Positions 1-6,312 of a DNA stretch of 14,020 bases are shown in pieces. Source of the stretch: an uncultured Propionibacteriaceae bacterium (GTDB lineage: Bacteria > Actinomycetota > Actinomycetes > Propionibacteriales > Propionibacteriaceae); NCBI GenBank assembly GCA_945875065.1, contig CAMCJC010000028.1, forward strand, positions 1-14,020. Direction: 5' to 3'. The notes under the pieces were generated by a model, which did not search any database, was not told the DNA's origin, and saw nothing but the letters and a program-made list of their open reading frames with translations. A program made the translations under genes and the position numbers. Position 1 is the first letter of the stretch; the number at the start of each line of letters is the position of its first letter.

Positions 1-33
1 GGCTTTCCTCATGGTCTTACCTGATTTGTTGGG

Positions 34-540
34 GTGCTTTTTCATGGTGGGTTGGACCCCTTGGTGGGCGGGCTGCGAGCCCGCCCCGCCCACGGCCAAA
101 TCATCGGCATGACGGATGAGTTTCTGCTGTATCCCCGATGGACAGTAGAGGCTAATTTGTGCTACTTCCTGAATGACAGAAGGCCTTTTAGTAACCCTAT
201 GGTCGATCGCCTCGTGTCTCCCGAACTGCGCGGTGTGCGGGCAGGAAGACTCTCAACGGGGCAGGCAAAGCTGGTTATGCTAGCGATTGTCTTTGGGGCC
301 TCGGCGCAAGTTTTGCTGTTGGATGAATTTGTCAACGGAGTCGATGAGAAGGCGCGACAGGTGGTGAAAGAGTGCCTACTTCACATACGCGACGTCGAAG
401 AGAGGATAGTCGTTGCCACCGGGCATGACCTGGCTGTGCTGGAAGACGTGGCCACACACGCTTTCCTGATGCGAGAAGGTGCTTTGGTTGATCTGACGCC
501 GAAGATGCTGCAAGCCGGGACGCTCAAGGGGATTTGGTAG
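34..540 (+). CDS. ABC transporter ATP-binding protein, lacking a recognisable Walker A (possibly a broken gene)
   Basis: The product resembles the back two thirds of an ABC ATPase that would power the permease starting 5 bases downstream. Seen: a Q-loop-like stretch (IGMTDEFLLYPRWTVEANL, about residues 24-42), an ABC signature LSTGQ (about 75-79), Walker B VLLLDE (about 93-98) and an H-loop in ATGHD (about 127-131). Missing: a Walker A. The aligned place reads GVLFHGGL, with Gly and Leu where Lys and Thr/Ser are expected. The only start is GTG at 34, just after an in-frame TGA at 22-24, and 168 residues is short for the family (usually 200-300). Either the 5' part lies upstream with a frameshift or nonsense change near 1-60, or the gene is decaying. 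Without Walker A it should not hydrolyse ATP by itself. Base composition is poorer in GC than in most of the window. The family is fairly sure; intactness is doubtful. Confidence 0.7.
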   Translation: MLFHGGLDPLVGGLRARPAHGQIIGMTDEFLLYPRWTVEANLCYFLNDRRPFSNPMVDRLVSPELRGVRAGRLSTGQAKLVMLAIVFGASAQVLLLDEFVNGVDEKARQVVKECLLHIRDVEERIVVATGHDLAVLEDVATHAFLMREGALVDLTPKMLQAGTLKGIW

Positions 541-544
541 GAAT

Positions 545-1465
545 ATGTTGAGTGAGTTTCGTCGAGAATTGTTTTGGGCAAAGAAGTCATGGTTGACGGC
601 TTACGTGGTTCTCGCGTGCGCACTCTTCGGGATTTGGGTGCTGTCTTCAGCAGTGACCTTCGAGCGTCAGGCGAGCGAGACTTTCGAGGCTTCTTCAGAG
701 GCTGCCCGAGAGAATGGGGTGTCCGTGGAGGAGGCGTTGAAAGCCCCTGTGGTCGTCACGAAAGAGGCAGGGGTGGAAGTGGTGGACAATGCCCTTCGTC
801 ATGATTTTGAAACAATGATCGCTTCCCGTGGCGTATTGACTGGCTTTGGTATGGTGACGAATGGGCTTTCGGTCGCGTGTGTGCTCTTGTTGCCAGCATG
901 CGGGATAGTCGTGGGGATGGTCTCGATATCGCATGATCGTCGCACGGGAGGGATCGTGCTGCGCTGGCCGCAGGCTCCTGGGAGGGTGATTCTCGCTGCG
1001 AAGGCGATCTTGGGTGGTGCAGTCATGGTGGGGGCTGTTGGGACTGTCGCCTTGATTGCTGGAGTGGCCGGAATGATCATATCCCAAGGAGAGGGAGCCA
1101 GGCCTGTTGAGGCACCATCTGTGATTCAAGTGGCTGTGCTGGCTGGCTATGCCATCTTTGTTGGTTGCATTTCTGTGCTGGTTGGGATGTTTGTGGGGAC
1201 TATTCATCCGAAGATGACCGTGGCTTTGGTCGTGTTCTTCGTGGCTTATTATCTGATGCCACTTGGGGGAGTGTGGGACCCGCGAGAGTGGATAACCTCG
1301 GGTGGGGCAAGTTTCTTCGTGTACGTGGGCGAACTTCGGCTTGGTGGTCGTGATGCTTCCTTGGGATCAATTGGGCTGTTGGGGGGACTCGGCCTGCTGG
1401 CGGGTGCTGGGACTTGTGGCCTGTGGCGTGCACGATCGCGGATGCCGTGTCGCGGCGGATGGTGA
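545..1465 (+). CDS. ABC-2 type transporter permease
   Basis: This is an integral membrane protein of 306 residues, probably the channel partner of the ATPase encoded immediately upstream (4-base gap, same strand). Hydrophobic segments lie at about residues 15-37, 100-127, 148-178, 192-217, 225-243 and 272-292, which is the six-helix plan of ABC-2 permeases. A long polar loop at about 38-98, rich in Glu and Ala, sits between helices 1 and 2. The ATG at 545 has a weak Shine-Dalgarno (AGGA at 539-542, too close), and TTG at 548 would be better spaced. Substrate cannot be read from sequence; such small ABC-2 pairs often export peptides, drugs or lipids. Codon use is less GC-rich than in the genes after 1850, which suggests acquisition. 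If the ATPase is dead, this permease is an orphan unless another ATPase serves it. Confidence 0.75.
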   Translation: MLSEFRRELFWAKKSWLTAYVVLACALFGIWVLSSAVTFERQASETFEASSEAARENGVSVEEALKAPVVVTKEAGVEVVDNALRHDFETMIASRGVLTGFGMVTNGLSVACVLLLPACGIVVGMVSISHDRRTGGIVLRWPQAPGRVILAAKAILGGAVMVGAVGTVALIAGVAGMIISQGEGARPVEAPSVIQVAVLAGYAIFVGCISVLVGMFVGTIHPKMTVALVVFFVAYYLMPLGGVWDPREWITSGGASFFVYVGELRLGGRDASLGSIGLLGGLGLLAGAGTCGLWRARSRMPCRGGW

Positions 1466-1502
1466 ACATTTTCACCGTGGTCTAGACCTGTTGCCGCCAG
1501 CG

Positions 1503-1637
1503 ATGGAGACTGTGGTGGTCGAGGAGGGGATCGACTCGCGCGCTGTTCGTAGGGCACTTAAGGGCTTCTTGTGGACCAGCCCGGGATTCGGGAGAGCATT
1601 GAGGCGCATAGCAGGGTGGATGTTGGCGCAGGCATGA
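1503..1637 (+). other. Short unrecognised reading frame next to an antitoxin remnant
   Basis: The 45 codons from ATG 1503 to TGA 1637 encode a basic peptide (44 residues) with an Arg/Ala/Gly-rich middle. It matches nothing I know. It is in frame with the first part of the antitoxin remnant that follows, so its end (MLAQA) may be the old N-terminal part of that protein, cut by the TGA at 1635-1637. The remainder of 1466-1619 holds no gene I can support. This is probably decayed sequence at the edge of the less GC-rich segment. Confidence 0.2.
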
Positions 1638-1840
1638 GCGTACCTCCTGCGTGATCTGCGGGAGTCGCCCAGGCGCAGCTCGCCGACCTCATCGGTGTGG
1701 GGCAACGTCAGGTCTCGAAGATCTAACGTGGCGATTTGGACAGCATGAAAGTCGGCACCATCCGCAACTATCTCAAGGCGGTCGGTGGAGGCCTGGCCTT
1801 GGAGTATGTCGCCGGAGATCGGCGGGTACAGGTCGCCTGA
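1620..1840 (+). pseudogene. Decayed XRE-family (HigA-like) antitoxin
   Basis: Translated fragments join into a typical small helix-turn-helix antitoxin: MLAQA, stop, AYLLRDLRES (1638-1667), then a shifted frame reading SAGVAQAQLADLIGVGQ and RQVSKI, stop, RGDLDSMKVGTIRNYL and a tail ending GDRRVQVA before TGA 1838-1840. Family members read RAY, LREIRE, AGLTQ, VSKIE and RGDL at these places. The first stop (TGA 1635) is therefore best explained as CGA to TGA, and the second (TAA 1724) as GAA to TAA. The frameshift is explained if TCTGCGGGAG (1655-1664) once stood twice in tandem and one copy was lost; restoring it gives RDLRESAGVAQ without a break. No toxin gene (HigB-like) is visible on either side. 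The pieces are certain as sequence; the family name HigA-like is inferred from pattern. Confidence 0.72.
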
Positions 1841-1851
1841 CAGCGCCCCGG

Positions 1852-2589
1852 CTATCGCAGCAGGTAAATCGCCGTTGCGACCGTTAGGACGAGCATGGCT
1901 CGGTCGAACCAGGTTTGCTTCAGCCGCTTGAAGACGGCCCGGCCGAGCCAGGCTCCAACCAACACCACAGGCACGAGGAGCGCCAGGGGGAGGGCGAACT
2001 CCGGGTGGAACAAGCCGAGCGACGCCGAGAACGGCAGCTTCGCCACGTTGACCAGGAAGAAGAACCAGGCCTGGGTGCCCATCAGCGTCGCCATGTCGAA
2101 GCGCGCCGCCAGGAAGTACAGCACCATGACGGGGCCGCCGGAGTTGGCGGCCATCGTCGTGAACCCGCCGAGGATGCCGTAGCCGGCGCGGGCCGGCCAG
2201 CCGTGGGCGGCCATCTCGTCCAACCCCCGCCGCATGCCCCACAGAGTCAGCGCCGTGAGCGCGAGCAGGATACCGCCGATAGTGCGACGCATCGTCACGT
2301 TGTCGACGAAAGCCAGAAACGTCGCGCCGAGCGCCAAGCCGATCAACACCGGCGGCACTAGGCGTTTCAGCATCCGGAAGTCGGCGTCCTCGCGGTAGCG
2401 CCAGATCGCGACGAGATCGCCGGTTAGCAGCAGCACCAGCAGCACCGCCGTCGACTCCCGCGCCGGCAACACGCTCGCGTACATCGCGACGGGAAGCGTC
2501 GCCAGGCCCGGCAGCGCCGTCTTCGCGATACCCACCAGCAGGGCCCCGACCAGCAGGACCGCCCACGTTGCGGCGTTGATCTCGATCAT
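1852..2589 (-). CDS. TauE/SafE (TSUP) family membrane exporter
   Basis: This is a polytopic membrane protein of 245 residues with about eight hydrophobic segments and the glycine- and proline-rich style of the TSUP family. The family includes exporters of sulfite, sulfoacetate and related small anions. Visible family traits are the opening helix with GIAKTALPGLATL, and a second, similarly placed GFTTMAANSGGPVMVLYFL near the middle, which fits the internal repeat of the family. I chose ATG at 2589 because AGGAG lies 5 bases before it. A longer start at ATG 2610 would add seven residues and has no comparable ribosome site. It stands alone between the antitoxin wreck (convergent) and a divergent cell-wall gene, so context does not reveal the substrate. 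Composition is typical of the GC-rich chromosome, unlike 1-1640. Family call is firm; the sulfite role is only a family default. Confidence 0.85.
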   Translation of the reverse strand: MIEINAATWAVLLVGALLVGIAKTALPGLATLPVAMYASVLPARESTAVLLVLLLTGDLVAIWRYREDADFRMLKRLVPPVLIGLALGATFLAFVDNVTMRRTIGGILLALTALTLWGMRRGLDEMAAHGWPARAGYGILGGFTTMAANSGGPVMVLYFLAARFDMATLMGTQAWFFFLVNVAKLPFSASLGLFHPEFALPLALLVPVVLVGAWLGRAVFKRLKQTWFDRAMLVLTVATAIYLLR

Positions 2590-2929
2590 CACGACTCCTG
2601 GGGATTGCATGCGCGTCGTCAGCTTAGGGCAGGCAGCGGGGCTGGGGCCGGTCGCGCTGTGGTGTTGATCTGGATCAGTACGATTCCCCGGAAATCCTCA
2701 GGCGAGGATCACCCGAACCAACTGGCCGGCTCGGGGCGGCGCGCATCGTCCTGACAAGGGGTATCACCGTGAAACTCCTTGTCAAAGGTGACCCAACCAA
2801 TAGCCAGTATTGTTTTGGCGGTCCAAAAGGCCGACAAAATCCTGAGCCGAACCTGAGAATCCCATGGAAAACTAAGCCAGCGGAAGGGGGTCGAGGCATC
2901 TCGGCCCAGGCAACTGGACTGGAGATTTG
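2590..2929. other. Divergent intergenic leader region (340 bp)
   Basis: This gap separates the TSUP exporter gene (-) from the NlpC/P60-like gene (+), so it should hold both promoters. Visible elements are an inverted repeat TGATC-TG-GATCA at 2666-2677, a strong hairpin at 2753-2783, and GGAG at 2921-2924, the ribosome site for the downstream gene. On the minus strand TAAGCT (2626-2621) could be a -10 box, but no good -35 stands upstream of it. I found no convincing promoter for the + strand gene. Confidence 0.5.
2753..2783 (+). promoter_or_regulatory. Leader hairpin upstream of the NlpC/P60-like gene
   Basis: GACAAGGGGT (2753-2762) pairs with ACTCCTTGTC (2774-2783): ten pairs, one of them G-U, around an 11-base loop. 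It is not followed by a T-run, so it is not an ordinary terminator. TCACC in the loop (2764-2768) can also pair with GGTGA at 2787-2791, which would open the first helix. It lies about 150 bases before the start codon and could be a 5' UTR control element or an operator. Function is unproven. Confidence 0.4.
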
Positions 2930-4273
2930 ATGAGACGACTGCTCGCAGCGTTGGCGGCCACGTGCCTCATCGCTTTCGCACCTCTTACCGCCCGGGCAGA
3001 CTCCATCCCCACCGTCAAGGACATCAAAGCCCTCATGGCCTCCAAGGGCCTGAGCGGCAAGGTCCGCACGGAGGGGCATAACGCCGCCGGTGACGGCGGC
3101 GGTACCGTCTGGGAAATCGTCGGCGGCAAGCCGGAAAGCGCCGACGGCAACATGGGCGTCCCGACGGCGGACGGAAAGTGGGCCGTCCCCGTCGGGATCG
3201 CCGATAGCCCCACCGTCTCCGCGGCGGGCTTTGACCTCGACGTCGCCAAGCGGGCCCGCACGTTCGCCGACGCGGGCCGCAACCTGATCTGGGACTCGCA
3301 ACGCAAGACTCCGCTCGCCGACATGATCATCCATGACAAGTACAAGGCGCCCTACGCGCTGACCTGCTCGTCGTTCGTGTCGATGGTCATGAACGGCTGG
3401 GACTACAGTCACACCACCTACGTAGCGAACCAGAACACGCGCGTCGGCGACTACGTCGACTTCGGCCAGGGCAAGAACCAGGTCGGCCAGGCGCATGAGA
3501 TCGCGTCGTGGCTGTTCAAGCAGGGCCGCGCGTGGACCGACAACGGCCACGGCGACTGGCAGGCCGGTGATCTGCTGTTCTGGTCGCAGCCGAACCCTGA
3601 GGGGGCCGGCACCACCGGCGTGTACTTCGGGAACATCTACCACGTCGCCCTATACATCGGGGACAATAAGGTCATCCACTCCTGGGGGGTCCAGTCCGGT
3701 GCCGGCGTCGTCGTGGAGAACGTCGACGAGTTCATGCGCGGCGAAGTGACCCTCGTCGGCCGCCCCAAGTGGAACGACTTCGCTGACAGCGCCGACGGCG
3801 GCACCACTCCGACGCCAAGCGCCCAGCCGACCTCCAAGCCAACCGCCAAGAGCTCGCCCAAGCCGACGGCATCGCCGAAGGCATCCAGCTCCAAGCCCGC
3901 GACGAGTTCGCCCAGCGCCACCAGCCCCGGCGAACCGCCCGCCAGCCCGGGCGACGCCGCGGCCAGTGCATCGGCATCGACCAGTGCGTCGGCATCCACA
4001 CCCTCGGCGACTTCAGGCAGTGGCGAGGCCACCGCGACGGCGTCCCCCACTAAGGCTCCCAGCGAAGTCGCGGCCGCCGCAGCTGCGGCTCCCAGCGACC
4101 CTGGCCGCCAGGACGAGGCCGCCGCGGCCCCTCAACAGGGCGTCAACACCAGCGCCACCGTGGGCGATGACGGCCTGTTCTCCAGCGCCTGGGGTATCGG
4201 CCTCGCGGTTGTCCTCGGAGCCGTCCTCGTCGGCACCGGCGGCCGCGCCCTGGCGGGCGTCTTGAAGCGCTGA
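2930..4273 (+). CDS. Secreted, membrane-anchored NlpC/P60-like cysteine hydrolase
   Basis: The product is a probable peptidoglycan hydrolase or amidase acting outside the membrane. The 447 residues comprise a Sec signal peptide (1-23, cleavage after ARA), a unique N-terminal part (about 24-125), an NlpC/P60-type domain (about 126-275), a Pro/Ser/Thr/Ala-rich wall-spanning linker (about 285-405) and a C-terminal helix (about 420-440) ending KR. Likely catalytic residues are Cys146 in TCSSFV, His238 in YHVALYIG and His250 in IHSWG; the 12-residue step between the histidines fits the family. No LPXTG sorting motif is present, so the C-terminal helix is taken as a membrane anchor. ATG 2930 follows GGAG by 5 bases; TTG 2927 is a poorer alternative. 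The linker DNA contains an 18-bp tandem repeat. It is a single gene with its own terminator. Superfamily is likely; the exact bond cleaved is unknown. Confidence 0.75.
   Translation: MRRLLAALAATCLIAFAPLTARADSIPTVKDIKALMASKGLSGKVRTEGHNAAGDGGGTVWEIVGGKPESADGNMGVPTADGKWAVPVGIADSPTVSAAGFDLDVAKRARTFADAGRNLIWDSQRKTPLADMIIHDKYKAPYALTCSSFVSMVMNGWDYSHTTYVANQNTRVGDYVDFGQGKNQVGQAHEIASWLFKQGRAWTDNGHGDWQAGDLLFWSQPNPEGAGTTGVYFGNIYHVALYIGDNKVIHSWGVQSGAGVVVENVDEFMRGEVTLVGRPKWNDFADSADGGTTPTPSAQPTSKPTAKSSPKPTASPKASSSKPATSSPSATSPGEPPASPGDAAASASASTSASASTPSATSGSGEATATASPTKAPSEVAAAAAAAPSDPGRQDEAAAAPQQGVNTSATVGDDGLFSSAWGIGLAVVLGAVLVGTGGRALAGVLKR
3963..3998 (+). repeat. 18-bp tandem duplication in the linker coding region
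   Basis: CCAGTGCATCGGCATCGA (3963-3980) is followed directly by CCAGTGCGTCGGCATCCA (3981-3998), differing at two positions. The period is a multiple of three, so it adds six Ser/Ala/Thr residues in frame. It is a likely site of length change by slippage in the flexible linker. Confidence 0.7.
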
Positions 4274-4289
4274 CCGAAGAATCGGCGAG

Positions 4290-4325
4290 TCGCCGGCCCC
4301 TCCCAAGGGGCCGGCGATTTCGTTG
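4290..4325 (+). terminator. Rho-independent terminator after the NlpC/P60-like gene
   Basis: A perfect 12-bp stem, TCGCCGGCCCCT (4290-4301) against AGGGGCCGGCGA (4306-4317), has a CCCA loop and is followed by TTTCGTT. It lies 16 bases past the stop codon. The hairpin also sits 12 bases past the convergent dnaB stop, but there is no T-run on that side. Confidence 0.85.
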
Positions 4326-4328
4326 CTG

Positions 4329-5711
4329 CTACCCGCCGAACGCGCCGATTGAGGTTGGTTGGTTGGTGAACCGGCTGTAGTGGCCCTGGAAGAGGGCGTC
4401 GATCTTGTCCAGTTGCCCGTTGCGGTGCTTGAGGATGTGGAAGTTCGCCAGGCCGCGCTCCTCGTCGGCCGGGTTTTCCTTATACATCTCGGGTCGGTGC
4501 AGCATGATGACGATGTCCGCGTCCTGTTCCAGCGAACCCGACTCGCGCAGGTCGCTGAGCTGCGGCACGCCGTCCTTGCGGGTCTCGGTGTTGCGGCTCA
4601 GCTGCGACAGTGCGACCACCGGCACATCCAACTCCTTGGCCAGCAGCTTGATCTGGCGCGAAAACTCCGAGACCTCCAACTGCCGCGATTCGACCTTTTT
4701 ACCCGAGGTCATCAGCTGGATGTAGTCGATGCAGATCAGCTGGAGGTTGTTGCGCTGCTTCAGCCGGCGTGCCTTCGCTCGGATCTCCATCATCGTCAGG
4801 TTGGGCGAGTCGTCGATGTAGAACGGTTTGTGGGCGAGCTGGACGCTCTTGTCGGTGATGCGCTGCCAGTCGGATTCATCCATGCGGCCGCCGCGGATCT
4901 TCTGCAGCGGCACCGAAGCCTCCGCGCTGAGGACCTTCATCACGATCTCCGTGCGGCTCATCTCGAGCGAGAAGAACACCGCCGCCAGGTCGTGATGCAG
5001 CGCCGCCGCCCGGCACACGTCGAGGGCGAACGTCGACTTGCCTACACCCGGCCGCGCCGCGACGATCACCATCTGTCCGGGGTGGAGGCCGTTGGTCAGG
5101 GCGTCGAGGTCGGTGAAGCCGGTGGGGACGCCGGACAGGGCGTCGCCGGAGTTCGCGATCGCCTCCATCTCGTCGAACGTCGGCTCCATCAGTTCCTGCA
5201 GCGACTTGTAATCGTCGCTCGCGCGCTGCCCAGAGACGTCGAAGAGGGCCTGCTGTGCCGCGTCGACGATTTTGTCGACCTCGCCCTGCCCGTCGTAGCC
5301 GAGCTGCGCGATGCGGATGGAGGCCTCGACCAGGCGCCGCAGGATCGCCTTCTCCCGCACGATCTCCGCGTAGTACGAGGCGTTGGCGGCGATGGAGATC
5401 GTCGAGAGCAGGTCGTGGAGGTAGACGGCGCCGCCGACCCGCTGGAGGTCGCCAGAGCGCCCCAGCTCTGCCGCGACCGTGATCGGGTCGGCCGGCTCGC
5501 CCTTGCCGTAGAGGCTGATGATCGCCTCGAAGATGGTCTCGTGGCGGGGCTGGTAGAAGTCACGACCCTTGATGGTCTCCACGACGTCCGAGATAGCGTC
5601 CTTGCTCATCAACATGGCGCCGAGCACGCTGCGCTCGGCCATCTCGTCCTGCGGGGGAGTAGGACCGGCCTGCTGCCGTTCTGTGAGCGTCCCCTCATAG
5701 ACATCCAGCAT
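4329..5711 (-). CDS. dnaB: Replicative DNA helicase DnaB
   Basis: DnaB is the ring-shaped hexameric helicase that unwinds DNA at the replication fork and loads primase. The 460 residues show the N-terminal DnaB domain (about 12-115, including AERSVLGAMLM), a linker, and the RecA-like C-terminal domain. Visible motifs are Walker A ARPGVGKST, Walker B ICIDYIQLM, the SQLSR stretch with its sensor-like residues, and DLRESGSLEQDAD. The length matches intein-free family members, and no intein insertion is seen. I chose ATG 5711 because AAAAGGAG (5716-5723) sits 4 bases before it. A longer reading from TTG 5759 has no ribosome site. It stands alone and converges on the upstream gene. The upstream gap holds DnaA-box-like words. 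Confidence 0.95.
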   Translation of the reverse strand: MLDVYEGTLTERQQAGPTPPQDEMAERSVLGAMLMSKDAISDVVETIKGRDFYQPRHETIFEAIISLYGKGEPADPITVAAELGRSGDLQRVGGAVYLHDLLSTISIAANASYYAEIVREKAILRRLVEASIRIAQLGYDGQGEVDKIVDAAQQALFDVSGQRASDDYKSLQELMEPTFDEMEAIANSGDALSGVPTGFTDLDALTNGLHPGQMVIVAARPGVGKSTFALDVCRAAALHHDLAAVFFSLEMSRTEIVMKVLSAEASVPLQKIRGGRMDESDWQRITDKSVQLAHKPFYIDDSPNLTMMEIRAKARRLKQRNNLQLICIDYIQLMTSGKKVESRQLEVSEFSRQIKLLAKELDVPVVALSQLSRNTETRKDGVPQLSDLRESGSLEQDADIVIMLHRPEMYKENPADEERGLANFHILKHRNGQLDKIDALFQGHYSRFTNQPTSIGAFGG

Positions 5712-5784
5712 CTCGCTCCTTTTCAATCGACGACCCAATCTAGTGCGGTGCTCCGACAAAACGGCGCGGTCATGGGGTGAGCTC

Positions 5785-5815
5785 TGGGGATAAGTCTGTG
5801 GAGAGCTGTGGACGG
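5785..5815 (+). promoter_or_regulatory. Cluster of DnaA-box-like words near dnaB
   Basis: TGGGGATAA (5785), TGTGGAGAG (5797) and TGTGGACGG (5807) match the DnaA box in reverse orientation (TGTGGATAA or TGTGGACAA) at 8, 7 and 7 of 9 positions. A further TGTGGACAT (5932-5940) matches at 8 of 9. All point the same way and the first three are spaced 12 and 10 bases, about one helical turn. Binding by DnaA is inferred. Confidence 0.35.
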
Positions 5816-5970
5816 GCGGTGGAAGAGTCGCGGCGACGCGGCGTCGGGCCGGCGGAAAACCCCCGAGGGTCGTTATGAAACTGTGACCTAGGGATTGCGT
5901 GGGGAAAACAATGTTGAAATCTTTGGCTGACTGTGGACATCCTGCGACGCCCGAAGCGACGGCCTGTCCT

Positions 5971-5985
5971 TACCCCCAGGGGGTA
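5971..5985 (+). promoter_or_regulatory. CsoR operator of the copper operon
   Basis: TACCCCC-A-GGGGGTA is a perfect 7-bp inverted repeat around one central base, the known GC-rich form of CsoR binding sites. Its right end overlaps the putative -10 box of csoR, so CsoR bound here should block transcription until Cu(I) releases it. Confidence 0.88.
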
Positions 5986-5989
5986 TAGT
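5984..5989 (+). promoter_or_regulatory. Putative -10 box of csoR-copZ-copA
   Basis: TATAGT fits the TANNNT -10 pattern and shares its first two bases with the operator. No clear -35 hexamer stands 16-18 bases upstream. Transcription would start about 7 bases on, at 5996-5997, which is the A of the csoR ATG. This suggests a leaderless mRNA. Confidence 0.55.
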
Positions 5990-5996
5990 GGTGGAT

Positions 5997-6299
5997 ATGG
6001 GCAAGGGTGAATGCCACGCCGTCCACGGCTATACGGCGTCGAAGGGGTCATACCTTCGGCGCATGCGTCTCATTGAGGGCCAGGTCCGCGGCATCCAGCG
6101 GATGCTGGAGGCCGACGAGTACTGCATCGACATCATGACCCAGGTCTCCGCCATCACCAGCGCCCTCAAGGCCGTCTCGATGGCCCTGCTCAAGGACCAC
6201 CTTGAGCACTGCGTCGCGGCTGCCGCCCGCGAAGGCGGCGAAGTGGCGCAGGAAAAGTTCGACGAGGCCATGACCGCAATCGCGCGCCTGGCCCGCTAA
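5997..6299 (+). CDS. csoR: Copper-sensing transcriptional repressor CsoR
   Basis: CsoR is a small all-helical cytoplasmic repressor that binds Cu(I) and then leaves its operator. The 100 residues show the DUF156/CsoR pattern LRRMRLIEGQVRGIQRMLE and the three copper ligands Cys43, His68 and Cys72. Their spacing of 25 and 4 residues equals that of the Mycobacterium tuberculosis CsoR ligands Cys36, His61 and Cys65. An extra Cys6-His7 and His10 near the N-terminus could also touch metal. I prefer ATG 5997: GTG codons at 5988 and 5991 lie inside the -10 box or directly after it, and no Shine-Dalgarno precedes any of them, which fits a leaderless transcript. It is the first gene of the copper operon, 13 bases before copZ, and is autoregulated through the operator at 5971-5985. 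Confidence 0.93.
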   Translation: MGKGECHAVHGYTASKGSYLRRMRLIEGQVRGIQRMLEADEYCIDIMTQVSAITSALKAVSMALLKDHLEHCVAAAAREGGEVAQEKFDEAMTAIARLAR

Positions 6300-6312
6300 G
6301 AAAGGAAAAACC

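Larger units (their letters stand above)
5712..5996. other. Divergent dnaB/csoR intergenic region
   Basis: This 285-bp gap serves leftward dnaB and the rightward copper operon. Seen: a cluster of same-direction DnaA-box-like words at 5785-5793, 5797-5805, 5807-5815 and 5932-5940; a palindrome CGACGC-G-GCGTCG at 5834-5846; and the CsoR operator with a -10 box at the right end. No small gene or RNA gene was recognised. Confidence 0.6.

Noticed and set aside
1472..2566. 364-codon minus-strand open frame covering the TSUP gene and the antitoxin remnant
   Set aside because: It overlaps the clear TSUP membrane protein in another frame and reads as Arg/Gly-rich nonsense.
2666..2677. TGATC-TG-GATCA inverted repeat as a regulator operator
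   Set aside because: Only five bases per arm, a single copy and no promoter boxes nearby; chance is likely.
2700..2930. ydaO-type (c-di-AMP) riboswitch before the wall hydrolase gene
   Set aside because: Searched for by eye because of the gene type, but the conserved GGGTGAATCC and GAGCCGGGG-like blocks are not present.
2930..3000. Lipoprotein signal with Cys12 as the lipidated residue
   Set aside because: The residues before Cys12 (AAT) do not fit a lipobox and the hydrophobic stretch continues past it; an ARA signal-peptidase site follows.
2675..3643. 322-codon open frame on the minus strand over the NlpC/P60-like gene
   Set aside because: It is antisense to a gene with a signal peptide, catalytic motifs and a terminator; its own product is low-complexity Arg/Gly/Val without a domain.
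4359..5780. Long open frame on the + strand opposite dnaB
   Set aside because: It mirrors the dnaB codons in GC-rich sequence, its translation shows no known motif, and no ribosome site precedes it.
5712..5996. Chromosomal replication origin
   Set aside because: DnaA-box-like words are few, imperfect and all in one direction; dnaA and dnaN are not adjacent and no AT-rich unwinding stretch is seen.
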